Source: Candolleomyces eurysporus (lineage: Eukaryota; Basidiomycota; Agaricomycetes; Agaricales; Psathyrellaceae). From it: 64,000 nucleotides of DNA. Both the position numbers and the translations under genes were made by a program. Numbering within the stretch: position 1 is the first letter of the stretch; each line of letters begins with the position of its first letter. The notes beneath the pieces are model-generated. The model saw only the letters and a list, made by a program, of their open reading frames with translations. It made no database searches and had not been told where the DNA came from. The DNA is taken from assembly GCA_027579435.1 (NCBI GenBank), contig JANBPK010000728.1, positions 16,582 to 80,581 of the forward strand, given 5' to 3'. Positions 42,470 through 55,000 of this stretch are shown piece by piece.

Positions 42470-45082
42470 TTATTCCATAACATTCATTGCCCATTTCTTG
42501 CCATGATGCTTTTCTAATGTCAGGTAATCAACAAAAGATGCATGAAAGATTGAGATAAGACCATCATCACAGTCCTCATCTGGAATTTGCACAACAGAAT
42601 GAAGGGACTTGAAAGCTTCTCGGATTGCTGAAGTATCTGTGCTGAGCAATCTGGCATAGTCCTTCACTGAAACAGGCTTTTGAGCTGTGACAAGTAGTGA
42701 CAGACAAGAATGTATCATATCTGCCTCCTCCTGCTCCAGATCCCTGAATGCTTCGGCTAGGATTGAGCTGTATAGGGTTTCAATGCCAGAAAGCTGGACA
42801 TTTGCAGAGGGTTTGCCCAGTTCCTGAAACCCATTCCCTGAGTATGTTGCAACATATGTGACCATGGTGGCTGCAACAATAAAAAGTGCTCCAGAGTTAT
42901 CAGCAATAATTTGGATCTCTGGAGGTGGCGAGTTTGACCCTGCCTGATAATGGTTAGACACCTTTGAGATGTGTTTGAGCTGGTCATTCAGGTAGAGCAT
43001 TATATCAGCTTTGACAATGCTAGCCTCAATGTCATGGAGGCGAAGCCATCCATGGTGGGTGGATGTTTCAAAGGACTCCCGAAGAGCGATCTCGGGGCGG
43101 CTAGTAAGGAAGAACTTGAGCAGGATGGTTGGTTTCTGCGACAAAATTGCCACGATGAAGAGCCTGACAGCATCCTTGTTCTCGCACTCATCAAGGGCGT
43201 CTACACCGAGCACAAAGAGTTCATCGGCTGCAAAGGTCCTCTCGGCAGGCTGGAGAATGAGTTTTCTGTACTGGTCATTTAAATCCATCTTTGTTGGATT
43301 TCTGCAGGCCCTATCGGACTCAAGAATTTTCTCGAGGGCGTCGCCAAATTTAGGTCGTTCCTCCGCCAGAATCCTCGCAAGGGTGGGTATGATGAGGTAC
43401 ACATCCCTCTTATCGAGTTCGCTGAGCGTACAGAAGAAGCTCGCACCCAGAAGTCCCCGGTCGTTGAGCTGGGAGCAAAAGGTCTTTGACACCGTGGTTT
43501 TCCCTGTCCCCGCGAGACCGCTAAGCCAGAACAGATGAGGAGAACAAAGGTCCTTTGCCCATACAAGTAACATGGCCAGCAGCGATATCCTGGATCCAGG
43601 TGTGCATCCAGAACCTCGTCGTGCGTTGCTAAACTCTGCTCCTTCCACTCCACCTAGTTTCTCGAATGTGTCTGGTTTCGTTGGCTAAGCAGCGTGATCA
43701 ATGAGAAGCAAATCATGTAAACTTACTGGACCTCTTCAGTGACAGGACGGCCTCTTTGATATTGCGCATGGCCCCAGTGTGGTCCTCAATTACTATTCAC
43801 GCCCTTGAGCAAACAAAGCAGACGGGTAGAGAACCGGACATACTCTCGATTCGTTCCTTCAACCAGTCAACCCCGCTAACAACCTGAAGCGTCTGTGTCA
43901 TATTCTCGATGGTCACGTCAAACTAGGCAGTTGTGAGCCACCGTCATGAATATGAACCCAAACAAACTTACCATTGCTATCTCGATGGCAAATCTGATTT
44001 CCTGCGTGAGCTTCAATACCTCTTGCTTATCCTGGTCCGTGAGGAACGCTCGATCAATGCTTGATCTGTTCGGATTAATCTTGTCTTGAAGTATCTTCTT
44101 TTTCTCCTCCAGAGTGCTAGTCGTTCCGGCATGCGCTTAGTACGTCGATGTTAAGGGTGACTAAACTTTCCTAACCGTGACAGTCCACTGAAGCGATCCT
44201 TGACCCCTTGCTGGACATCGGGCGGACTATTGTCTATAATTCGCGACAACACCTCCACTCTCTTGAGAAGTGCGTCGAATTCTTCATGGTTCTCGCCATA
44301 TGCCTACTTATAGATTGGTAAGGAGGTCTGCATTCGTAGAGAAAGACTCACATCAATCGTATTGCAAATGGCCAACAGGGCCCGAGCCGTACTCTTCAAT
44401 GGGGGGAAAACATCCGATATCTCGGCGATCCTCCGAAGGGTGGTCTTGACGCCGTCGTAGATCTTGCCGCCAAGCCTCGCTGGTTGACGTTCGACGTGAG
44501 TGGGACCGTCCTGATGCTCGTTTGGCCCGTGAGACGTCGCAACGGCGGGGCTGTTCGATTGAATCGGAGGATTGGAGGGATCGGCCTCAACGACCGTTGT
44601 GCCGAGGGCTTGGCTTGTATGATCGGTATGAGCAGTGGATATCTGCCGCTCTCCCTCTCCTCGAGCCCTCGCCAAGCGCTCGCTTGGAGGGAATAAATTA
44701 GAGACCCGCGATGCGCCGTCATGATTCAAGGCGGAAGTGGAGGGCATGAGCGCGTTCTCTTCGCCCTGTGCTGGGGGGAAAGGTACAACTTCCGAAGAAC
44801 TGGCTTGGATCGCCTGGCCTGAATGATCTTGACGAAGCTGGCGATCGATGTTGTCCTGATGGCTTTGAATTTCGCCGCGATTGGTGTCCTCGGCCGGTGG
44901 ATCGGGTGTACCGACATCGTGGCTGGCTTTAGAGCCGGCTCCTGCAACGTTGGGATGGGAAGTCAGGCGAGAACGAGAGGAGATGGTTTGCGCGAACCGA
45001 GATGGTCTTTGAAGAATTTCACGGGACCTTTCAAGAACTTCTTGACTTCATCCCGGCGACGAGGCCTTCTTGGGGGATCCAT
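42470..45082 (-). CDS. NACHT-family NTPase with helical N-terminal region, 764 aa
   Basis: Seven exons: 45082-44998, 44941-44352, 44303-44176, 44116-43972, 43922-43844, 43792-43727, 43671-42470. They sum to 2295 nt, an exact 764-aa frame. The start codes for MDPPRRPRRRDEVKKFLKGP, a basic head followed by a polar linker. A helical region then carries the family signature around FPPLKSTARALLAICN and continues through exons 3-6. NACHT domain in exon 7: P-loop GLAGTGKTTVS, Walker B-like FVLGVDALDECE, sensor FFLTSRPE. Then a winged-helix-like part ending at IFHASFVDYLTLEKHHGKK. Such HET-E-like STAND NTPases act in fungal incompatibility or immunity. Family members usually continue into WD40 or TPR repeats. 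This one stops just after the FHASFVDYL motif, so it is either a short form or 3'-truncated. Confidence 0.88.
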
Positions 45083-45459
45083 ATCCAGCTAGCCAGTGTC
45101 CAATTATCCAGTAATATGAAGAGGATTGTGAACGAGGTTGGTGGAAGTAGTCGAAGAGGGCAACTGCAATATTAATGTGCTGTCTGAGCAATACCAGGTT
45201 CACGTGCACGTAGTGATTCGAGCACTGCCTCGGGAGTCTAAGTAATATTTTACGAATACTGTACATGTAGGTTCTCTAAACAAAATGAACAACGAACAAC
45301 TGCGTCTGCCGTCTCAATCATCGAAAATGACTACGCAATCCAAAGTGCTATATTGGTAGATGAAAGAAGCCGCCGTGTTGAGCCTCATTGTCAACGAACT
45401 CACCACTCCCACTGTGCATCTTTTCCTCCAGCATTGAGAGGCGTATATTCTCTGAGTGA
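45083..45459. other. intergenic, promoter side of the minus-strand NACHT gene
   Basis: No gene recognised. The NACHT gene reads leftward and a GH92 remnant reads rightward. Confidence 0.4.
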
Positions 45460-45850
45460 AAAATGCTGACGGGTTGACTCGGGTAAGTGACTATTCTGAC
45501 TCTGTTTTGCTCTTCTTTGATTCATATAATTAACTAATGTTTCGTGTACAGAATGGAGACTAGTCAAAAGAACACATGGTACATATTCAGCCACGACGGC
45601 CTTCTAGCCTGGAAGCTACCTATCCAGGGAGTACGTCTTTGGGTTACCACTATTTGAGTACATTCTTCCCAAGCTACCCGATCCTTCCTCCTTGTCTCCC
45701 ATCTCCAGAGGAAGACAAACTCACTCACGATCAAGGCACCCAGAGCATGCACGAGACCCTACATCAAGTCGCTCACGATCGACAGTGTGAAGCTGACCGG
45801 GCGTGTAACCAAGTATGAGTATTTGCTATCTGCAGGTGGGACGGAGATGA
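45460..45850 (+). pseudogene. GH92 3' fragment (copy 1)
   Basis: Aligns with 49000-49400: the same intron border after DGLT, then strongly altered coding sequence followed by CTACCCGATCC- and GTGTGAAGCTGACCGGGC-type matches. Only the C-terminal part of the mannosidase gene remains. Confidence 0.6.
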
Positions 45851-45939
45851 GGTGGTGCTCGAGATTTATAAGTGAGACCGCGGAGGAGTAAGGATGTTTT
45901 GGGTGTGCTTGGGGCTTGGGGAGGGGGAGGACTTGAGAT

Positions 45940-46195
45940 GAGTCGGGACAATAATATACTAAAATCGCTATCGCGCGCTGCTGCGCCAAAATTGTGTCAG
46001 GCCCCTACCGGACTCTCTCCGACTCGCAGCATCCGGACGGCGCCAGCACCTTCTACCCTTCAGCAACATTTCATTTATGATCTAAAATTTCTGGAGAAGT
46101 GGGAGTTGAGCACTTAAAGAGGGACCGCAGGGGACGGTGCTGGCTTGAGCAACAGCAGCAGCCCGCTTACCGCACCAAATGAGCGCGGCGTGTAC
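45940..46195. repeat. conserved block after GH92 fragment, copy 1
   Basis: Closely matches 49520-49830 and 55200-55445 (CTCTCCGACTCGCAGCATC, GGCGCCAGCACCTTCTACCC, GGGACCGCAGGGGA). Noncoding. It marks the shared boundary of three duplicated units. Confidence 0.75.
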
Positions 46196-46799
46196 GACCA
46201 GAGCATCAAACCCGCCACTGGGCATGCCGCGGCGGGTGCCTGATCTAATCGTGAGAAACCCGAGTCGACGCGGCAGCGGTGCCTTCTGGTATGGCCCCGG
46301 CCNTCCNCTGAATCCCTCTCTACACCTCGCCCACAATCCTAGCCAAAAATACAGCCAACCTAAAACTCCACCCTGTACGCTGCCCCGCCCTCCACCCGCC
46401 TTTATCCGGCCATTTGGATAGGTGAAAATGGGAGTGTTGCGGGGTTCCGGGAGTCATACACGAAGAAATCGATGGAGAGGCGTCAATTTGGGGTGTTCGA
46501 ACGGAATTTGAGAGCCGTGGGCTGAAGGTGGTTAGCCTGAATGACGCTCGAGCTGTGTTTTATGGACATGAAGAGGTCGCCACTCCAGGCTACTATAGCT
46601 CGTTCTGGACGATGGCTTTGGCGAAAGCGTGTTTTGTGAGATCAGTGCAACTGAGTCTAGCTGTCTTTTCTCCTCTTCACCTCTCCTCTGTCTACCTCAA
46701 TTGGCCGTGCCCTCTGTCACTGTCGTCCAGTCTCTTCTGATCCGTCCTATTTCTTAAACTGTCCAAAGCCCTTCCACAGCCTCCCGTGTCGGCCACCCC
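46196..46799. other. unit linker upstream of GH92 copy 2
   Basis: Partly similar to 53220-53480 (around CTATAGCTCGTTCTGGACGA). No intact frame. Ambiguous bases lie near 46303-46307. Confidence 0.35.
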
Positions 46800-49380
46800 G
46801 AATTTACCCTCCCGAATCCCGCACACAGCCCAAGGACAAGACGTGTCCGTACATCCTCACTGAAGCCGCCCATCCCTAAAACATACCATCCACACCCAAC
46901 AAAGAAACCTACCCACCAGGCTCTCAAATTCACCCCCTCAGCTCTCCAAAGTCCAACCCATAGTCAATCGCACTCAGACAGACACAAGAAAGTACCACTA
47001 CTCGAGATATGCGGCTACTTGACCAAACGCCAAGATAGCATCATCACGCCCATCTCAACAGCTGCAAGCCAGTCCAAGGGGTGCTTCCGCGTTCCTTTCA
47101 ACCTCGTCTCCTCTCCCTCCCTTTCCAATTTCGGATGTAAACTCGATAACGACTTCTCCTCCTTTCGTATGAATACGATTATGGAGCCATACTGAATGGA
47201 CGGTGTGCCCAAGGAAGCGGGAAGCCTTCGGTCCCGTTCTGAGCACCTGCGTCTTCCTCCCTGAATCCCAGGACATGGTGGATGCGAGACTGGGGACCTT
47301 GTTCATCTCCATCAAACAAGCGAGCGCGAATTTGGCTCATGAATTTCCTGATCTCATTGCGCAACCGACAAGCTAATCGGTCGCCACTACCCGATGACGA
47401 CGAGAAGCAGTAGCCCCAAGCCTGGTACCCTCGAATGGACAGCTCGACGCGTGCATACCGAGCGCGCAGGGCTCCTCGATCGGATTGAAGTCAAAGTGAC
47501 AGTGAGTGGAGAGGAAGATGAGGAGGCCGGGTTGATGAAGCAGGTGGTTTGGACGGAGGTGGTTCATTCGTTGCAGGTAGCTTCTCTATCGTTTTCCTGC
47601 TAGCCTTTCACTCAATTCTCGCCATAGTACCCTAGCGAACAACACGGAGCCAACAAGCACTGGCCAGGCTACAATAAATACTGGGTATTTGGTTTAGGTA
47701 GGTCGCTTTCTCTTCCTTTTTCTCTATACCCTTACCATTCTTCGGATAGCTGATGATTGTGGTTGATTGATAGGATACGTACAGAACAATACAGGCGCTC
47801 GAGATCTTCCTTGTGTCCGATTCTTTCCCACAGATGGTTCAGGATATTTTACACGATTACCAACAAGTGAGTGCGTCTCATCTCCTCCCTCCCTCTCCCT
47901 TCCTCATACTTTTACTCATAGTTGTTTTCCTTGAACACGAACAGAGTGGCTGGCTACCCATGTAGAAATACATCGTCGAAACGAACATCACGGTCGGCAT
48001 GCATGCTGACTTGCTCACCGCCGAAGCCGTAACCAAGAACATTTCTGGCTAAACCACTCGCGAAGACAGAGAGTTGGGTTTGGGCGCTGCTTGGAAGGAT
48101 GTAGCGTGGCCTCTGAGGTCAGTTGGGAGAGGGAGTATGGGAATTGGGAGGAGGTTTGTGGTTTCGTTTTGCGAATCCTATTGTGTGTTGGGTTTCTCGG
48201 CTTCGCAGCAGCTGACAGTCATTCTTCGTTTTTCTAGAATGTTGACTACGAAGCCCGAGCAGGCCTGTCCTCTGTGTACAAGGTCCCAGCAAAGGATGGG
48301 TTGCGGATGACGTGCACCTGAAGGCTTCTGGACTATGCGTGTGCGTTATCACCCCACACACCTTTCTTATCTACCGACCCATCATCCAATCCCACCATAT
48401 TAATCAATACGTCGGCTGACGACCATTCTCTTGTTTGACAGATGACTACGCAGCCTACGCCATCGCAAAGATGCCCAAAAAATCCAAAAATGTTGCGGTA
48501 CCAGCCCATGAATGCCCTGTTCAACCTCTGTTCATAGCTAGATAGGCTTATTGGAACTGAGAAACCTTGAAGATGGGACGTGGGCAGGGAGGATAAAGGT
48601 TGGACTGAAGGTCAGTCTATGTGATCATCATCTCCCTTTCCCGAAACTGATGGACACGTTTTTAGGCGATAAATAGCCATATTCGTCCGACGTCGTGCAT
48701 AACGTACCTGAATACATTTGAAGTGGCAACAGAGTGAATTTTGTGAAGAGTTTGTAAGGAGCGTTTCAAGGGTGGGCATATTGATCATACAAATGAGGTA
48801 CGGTTTACCTTTCCTTCTTTTCATTTTTGTTTTCACTTTGCTTTGCTTGCCGTGAGCTTGGGACTGACGTCGTATTGCTTCGAATTAGCTTCTACATCAC
48901 ATAGCTTCTAACATACCCTACCTCTGCGAACTCTCAGGTGCAGTGTTCAAGACTCAAGAAAGCGTCCGAGAGGTTGCCCGAGAGAATCATGGGAACCCAG
49001 CTGACGGGTTGAATGGGGTAAGTTATGATTCTGATTCCGTTCTGGTTCTTTCCTTTCATTGAATTCGTTCGATTAATCAACATTCCATGCACAGAAAGAA
49101 GCCGGTGGCCAAATGAGCGCATGGGCATGGTACGTATTCAACACAATGGGCTTTTACCCAGTATCAGGCGGGGGTACGTAGTTGTGTCACCATTCTTCAA
49201 GGACATTTGTCTCAAGCTACCGGATCCCTCCTCCCTGTCTCCCACTTCTAGGAGGAAGGCCATCTCGCTCACGATTTAGGCACTCAGAGCACGCACGAGA
49301 CCCTACGTCCAGTCGTTCATGATTGACGGTGTGAAGCTGACCGGGCCTGCAATCAAGGATCAACAGTTATTAGCTGCAGG
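46800..49380 (+). pseudogene. GH92 alpha-mannosidase pseudogene (copy 2)
   Basis: Fragments in family order: LGTLFISIKQAS (47285-47320), WTEVVHSLQ then YPSEQH (47545-47645), RALEIFLVSDSFPQMVQ and HDYQQSGWLPM (47780-47965), IVETNITVGMHADLL (47970-48015), LGAAWKDVAWPLR (48077-48115), VDYEARAGLSSVYKVP (48240-48288), DYAAYAIAKM (48443-48472) and GGQMSAWAWYVFNTMGFYPV (49097-49155). Introns of 50-90 bp lie between. The family removes terminal alpha-mannose with calcium. In-frame stops (after GWLPM, after ISG, after MTCT) and frame changes show it is dead, although the C-terminal catalytic-region motif is kept. Confidence 0.82.
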
Positions 49381-50282
49381 TGGGGATGAAAATATGGAGA
49401 TGGCGCCCGAGATGAGTGAGACTGGGCGATGGTAGGGACGTTTTGGAGGCGCTTGGGGTTTAGGGAGCAGGAGAAGGGGAGTGGACTCGGGATGAGCACT
49501 GATTAGCATTGGACGCTCCTCAACATTTGTCGAGTCGTGACAATAATAATACTCATATCTCTACTACCGTGCATCGCTGCGCCTGAATCGTATCTTCAGG
49601 CCTCCTCCGGACTCTCCGACTCGCAGCATCTGGATGGCGCCGGTTGGCCATCCTGGCGCTGCCAGCACCTTCTACCCTTCACGCTGCAACATTTCGCGGC
49701 TCATCCAAACTTTTTGGAGAAGTCAAAATTGGGCGTATGACTCAGAGGGACCGTTAGGGACGGTGCTGGCCTGTGCAGCATCAGCAGGCCGGTTACCTGT
49801 GCGTCTCCGAACCCGCCATTGTCTGTCCGACTTCTGCGATTTGCAAGGCAGGGCACCTACTGCAGGCACAATTCGGTGACACATTTTAAGGTTCAGTATT
49901 TTTCGGAATACGATGAGACGGTGGACCTGCTGCGGCTCGCAACCTCTTGATTGTACTACTTCCTTGTCAGTGGCGCGCCAATCGCAGTGGGCTCAATGAA
50001 GAACGGAACCAATGTCGCTTTGGGACGATCACGATCTCTGGCTTGCTCTGAATTGAAGTCGCGGCATTAGGGAAAAGAACTTGTCAGTCCCGGTCCTGTC
50101 AGTGCTTCGCAGTACATGCTAAATTAAACCAGAATTACAGGCGTCAAGCAGGAAATGAAAGCCTCGTGTTCTATCCGACCCACGGTGTTACAGCCAGTCG
50201 ATCGGTAGACACCCAAATGCAACGTTCCCGTCATGTGAACGCAAGACACAGGTTCGGGGCACGTTTTGGGCATGGTGCGGCG
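49381..50282. repeat. duplicated promoter block upstream of NACHT paralogue 1
   Basis: Matches 55130-55957 closely, including the GTGTTACAGCC and TTCCCGTCATGTGAA stretches. No coding frame. It carries the regulatory region of the NACHT gene. Confidence 0.75.
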
Positions 50283-50288
50283 TATAAG
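50283..50288 (+). promoter_or_regulatory. TATA box of NACHT paralogue 1
   Basis: TATAAG, 74 nt upstream of the ATG, conserved in the duplicate at 55959. Confidence 0.5.
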
Positions 50289-50356
50289 AATGCGAGCCAC
50301 CGCGAGGCTAACGTGTTTTGCGTTTGACCTCTCCTCACCGACTCACACTCAGCACA

Positions 50357-52223
50357 ATGTCCTCCCATTTCGAAAACGCCAGAAACTTCACCATCGAGGG
50401 GGACACCCATATCTATGCGAAGAACTACAACCACTATGGGGAACGCCCAATCAAAAGTTCTATTGAGAGTGAGTGGTTTCGAAACGGGAGATCGGTACTC
50501 CAGGACTGACCTACATCTTGCCGAAAGAGCTGCGAGATCACATCGCAGCTGGAGCATTGCACAACTCCGACGAACGCTGCGACGCACCGGCATGCCACCC
50601 AGATACTCGAGTTGCAGTGCAGGACGAGGTTATAAGTTGGATATGCGACGGAGATAGCGACGATGAGCCCGAGGATATCATGTGGGTGACGGGGCCAGCA
50701 GGCTCAGGAAAGACCGCCATCATGGGCTCAGTCGCCACCACCTGCCAGGGAAAGGGCATCCTTGGTGCTACCCATTTCTTCTCGTCCTTCTCCGGGTCCG
50801 CGAATAGGCGCTCAAAGCGATTTTTGGTGCCTACGTTGGCCTACCAACTCGTCCAGCACAAAGCCATGACCCAAGTCGCAGACCAAATCCTCTCTACCAT
50901 CGAACACAATCCCGCAGTCTTCGACCAAAAGCTCGAGGTGCAGCTCGATCAGCTCATTTTGGAGCCCTTGCGAGCGTGTCAAGAAGGCAGAAGCGCATGG
51001 CCCAAGGTCATCATCATCGATGGCCTTGACGAATGCGAGGCAGTCCAGTACCATAATGAAGCTCTAAGCGACGCACCTCGTCGATCCAAAGAGGATGATC
51101 AAATCGAGATTCTCTCCGTGCTGAAAAAGGCTGCCAGCGATCCCGACTTTCCCTTCCGTATCATCATCGCCAGTCGTCCCGAACACGCCATCAAGCGATT
51201 TTTCGCCGATGTTGCAAAGTCCCTGACCAGGGAGCTGTTCCTCGATGCGAAGTATAACCCAGACGCCGATATGGCGTTGTTCCTCGAGAGCAAGTTCGCA
51301 AACATTCAACGTGAAAGACACCTCCCGTCATCTTGGCCCGGAGAAGATGTACGCCGAACCCTGATCGCCAACGCTTCTGGGCAGTTCATCTACGTTGCGA
51401 CCGTTGGACGATTCATGGAGGTATCCGGCGGGGATCCCGACGAACTCTTGAAGCAGGTCCTACGGCTCCCTGGTTTCAAGGACTCCACCGATGCACTCGC
51501 ACCTCTGGACGCGTTGTACACCCACATTCTAACTTCCAGTCCGGACCCACCCCTCAGTATCCTCTGGCTCAACCTGATTTTCCGTGAAAGATACCTGGAG
51601 AGAGACGAACATGCGCCCAGGCTGGCAATGTACACGAGAAGAGAACCAGCAGCAACATTTGTTCGTCTATATCTGGAATCGTATCCTGGCCAGGCACCGA
51701 ATACGTTCAGAAATCTCAACTCATTGGTTTCCATCCCTTCCATGGAAGATCATAACTCACCATATCGCTTGTACCACAAGTCCTTGGTGGACTTTCTGCA
51801 GGAGAGATCCAGGTCGGGAACCCTGTACGTAGAGTCAAAGGTGGTGTTGGAACACTTTGTCGACCGTTACCTACACCTTTGGAAGAGTAGGTGCTGACGT
51901 GTCTCCTTTGGTACTGGGCTGAAGATATTTTGTAGGCAAAGGCCCAGAACGCTCTCTAACCCCACAGGAAAGGAAGGTCTTTTTCAAGAACTTCTTTTTT
52001 CGCAGTATTGTTTCGACAGTCTTTTCCCAGTCTGCTGAGGAGTTGAGTCGCCTGGACACAATCCTTTTGTCCTGCGATATAGTCTGGTGGGTGCAGCAAT
52101 CTTTAGAAGACGGCCAGCTGTGGGACATTTCTATAAACCGGGTCTTTGGTAGAATCCATGCAAAAGTGAGTGCAATTGTCTGAGTCTTCGAATCTCTGGC
52201 AGGCTCAGACCTTTTCTTCATAG
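50357..52223 (+). CDS. NACHT-family NTPase, paralogue 1, 573 aa
   Basis: Exons 50357-50468, 50528-51886, 51936-52165, 52203-52223, an exact 573-aa frame. Intron 1 (59 bp) has a CTGAC branch point 16-20 nt before its AG. I reject the GTG at 50473 as start because the ATG exon is conserved in the duplicate. The N-terminal 37 residues carry ARNFTIEGDTHIYAKNYNHY, a Gly/Asn/Tyr-rich beta-prone segment. Then GALHNS and the family's CHPDTRV lead-in, P-loop GPAGSGKTAIMG, Walker B KVIIIDGLDECE, sensor IIIASRPEHA, and the downstream YRLYHKSLVDFLQ motif. No repeat domain follows. The last exon is tiny (AQTFSS). A longer frame with a hydrophobic stretch (FFIVSLVYLVLP) lies in the other frame just beyond, so the 3' end is uncertain. 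Confidence 0.87.
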
Positions 52224-52903
52224 TGTCGTTGGTATACCTGGTGCTGCCCAAGTTGCAGGCATGTCAGAAATGGATTGATCGAGGTCTTAGACGGGAACGC
52301 CAACTGGAAGACCCCAACCAGGTGGCGCCTACTACGCCACAGATTTTGTCACTTGGAAGGGCGCGATGTAGGGTTTTATGAGAGACGGTGATTTCATTGC
52401 GTGCAGGTTGGGACACCAGTCTCTACCGCACCAGAATGAATTCGCTGCATCGCTGCAGCAGCTCGAATTGCAAGCCATTCGATTGTCTGCCACTCTCCGG
52501 TGCTTCCCTAACCAACCATAATATACAGACGTCAACGAGGTGTGATCTTGAAGGCCGGCTATCCTTTTTACTGGCATGCTCCTGTCTTTCGGCATTTATC
52601 ATCAATAAGCGCCTAGATACTGTATCTACGATTTCGAGTAAATGATATTGTGAACCCTTCGAACCCATGTTTAGGCTTCTTTCAAGTGTTATTGAGTCAG
52701 AACGAATCAGTCTGTCATAGAATACAAGCAGACAGGTTTAGAGGCGCGTGGGGTTTGAGAAGCAGGAGAAAGCGAATTAATTCAGGGTGGGCTGTGACGT
52801 CCTCGACATGTAGGTTCAGGGTGTATGGATAGATCCACTACGCAATGGTCCAACGATGTCCGAATTCCATTGAGCTCGTGATAATAACATTTAGACTACA
52901 ATT
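52224..52903. repeat. downstream block of NACHT paralogue 1
   Basis: Matches 57895-58561. A shared frame around ASLTNHN and TRCDLEGRLSF is kept in both copies and at 36.65 kb, so an additional 3' exon is possible. It ends near CATTGAGCTCGTGATAATA, the empty counterpart of the LTR insertion in the other copy. Confidence 0.55.
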
Positions 52904-53599
52904 ATGCTTGAACCCATCCCAACTCCCTCCAACTTCCATTCAACGCATCCTGGACCAAGACCTGGTACCAGAAATACGCTACAAGCACAGTGGCACGACC
53001 AGTGCGTGAGGTACAGCAGGAGTGGCGTGCGTTTGGAGCTCCAGCTCGACTTCCAGGTGCCATGGTTGGGAAATTGGGTTGCCATTTTCAGACGGCGCAG
53101 TTTGCGGTACAGGTCGTAAGTCTCTCCGCTGAGGAGCGTGAAGAGAGCTAAGAATCGCTCATAATCAAGATGGGAAGTGGACTTGCCGAGCGGCACATCC
53201 ATTGATCACCGTCAAAACGTCAATCATTCGCCGGTTTCTTGAACCTCAAAAACGACCTCAAATTCGTTTTTCGTAGTCCAAACACAGACTATAGCTGCTT
53301 CTGGACGATAGCTTTAGTGTGCGAGATGAGTGCGAGTGAGTCTAGCTGCCTTTCTCCTTTGTCTACTTCGACTGCCCGTGCGCTTCTGTCGCTTTCGTCC
53401 ACGTCCTATTGCCTAACCTATGCAAAGCCCTTCCACAGCATTGTCACTTCCATCTTAGGGCAAACGGCTGGAAGCCACATCTGCGCTCTTCAACATCACT
53501 TCCTCTTCCTCCTACCCCTCCTCTCCAACCTCAGACATTCACTCGACAATGGCTTCTCCTTCGCATGGATACGACTACGGGATTTTACTGCTTGGGACG
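52904..53599. other. unit junction between the two GH92-NACHT blocks
   Basis: 52904-52972 matches 59934-60000. 53220-53480 resembles 46500-46760 (GH92 upstream sequence). No intact gene. Confidence 0.4.
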
Positions 53600-55000
53600 G
53601 TGTATCCAGGGAAGCATGAAGCCCCAGGGCCCGTTTGAAGCACCTAAGGCTACGTCCCCCGAATCCCAGGACACGGTGGATGTGAGAGCTTGAACCTCGT
53701 TCACCCCCCATGGAGCGAGCACGACCAAATTTGTATTTCGAAATACCTGCTATCCCGCCTGTCTTGCAACCCGAGGCTGCTGAAGCCGACAGCGGACGCG
53801 GGCGACGAGAATGCAGCAGACACGAAACCTGGTACCCTCCAGTGGGCAGCTCGACGCATGCATATCAAGTGGGCAGAGCTACTCGATAGGATCACGATCC
53901 AAGCAGGTGGGGGGAGGATGAGTAGGCTGGAGCGATCAAGTTGGTCGGATATGGTTCATTCGTTATAGGTATGTTTTCTGTCGTTCTCCTGCTGGCCCGT
54001 CACTCACGTCTCTCCAAAGTACCCTAGCGAACGACACGAAGTGAACAAGTAGTGCTCAGGATACGATAACAAGGGGAGTTGTATACTGGGTATTTGATTT
54101 GGGTGGGTTGCTTCCTCTTCCTCTATACCGTTACCGTTCTTCGGATAGCTGATGATTGTGGCTGATTGATAGGACGTACAGAACGATACGGGCTCTCCAG
54201 ATCCTTCTCGTGCCCGAACGTATCCCACAGATGGTTCAGAATATTTTACACGATCACCAACCGGTGAGTGCGTCTCATTTTCTCCCTCCCTCGTCTCTTT
54301 GCTCATAGTTGCTCGCCTTCAACATGAACAGAGTGGCTGGCTACCCATGTAGAAATACATCATCAGAACGGACTATCATGGTTGGCACGCACGCTGACTC
54401 GCTCATCGCCGAAGCCGCGCTCATAAACGTTCCGGCTTAACCACTCATGAAGATGGGGAGTTGGCTTGGGACGCCTGCGTGGAAGGATTGCAGTGTGGCC
54501 TCCGAGCATGGTTGGGAGAGGGATTAGGGGAATTGGGAGAAGGTTTGTGTTTTCGTTTCGCGAATCCTATTGTGTGTTGGGTTTCTTGGCATCGCAGCTG
54601 ACGGTGATTCTTCATTCTTCTCGAATGTTGACTACGAAGCCTGAACAGGCCTGCCCTCCGTGTACAACGTCCCTGGCAAATAGTGGGCCACAGATGGCGT
54701 GCACTTGAGAGCGCGTCGCGGATTTTAGACTGTGTGTATGTTCTCACCCCACGCACCTTTCCATCGACCCACTCATCATCCAACCCGGTTGTATGAATCA
54801 ACACGCCGGCTGATGACTGTGCTCTTATTCGACAGATGACGACTACGCAGCCTACGCCATTGCAAAGCTCAACAAGTCCAAAGGTTTCACCGCACCAACC
54901 TATGAACACCCTGTTCAGATTTTTCAATGATCAGCCGGGCTTATTGGAAGCGAGGAATCAAGATGGGATGCGGGCAGGGAAGGATAAAGGTTGGACTGAA
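53600..55000 (+). pseudogene. GH92 alpha-mannosidase pseudogene (copy 3)
   Basis: Parallel to the copy at 46.8-49.4 kb: AARRMHIKWAELLDRI (53850-53895), WSDMVHSL (53941-53966), the RTIRALQILLVPE piece (54178-54215), SGWLPM followed by a stop (54332-54352), then VDYEA, and DYAAYAIAKL near 54845-54872. Shorter than copy 2, with a deletion removing the GGQMSAW region. Dead. Confidence 0.75.

Noticed and set aside
50473..50503. GTG-started frame as the beginning of NACHT paralogue 1 (and 56149 for paralogue 2)
   Set aside because: A conserved ATG exon upstream joins in phase through a 59-bp intron with a CTGAC branch point in both copies; a 35-bp intron would need an AG that paralogue 2 lacks.
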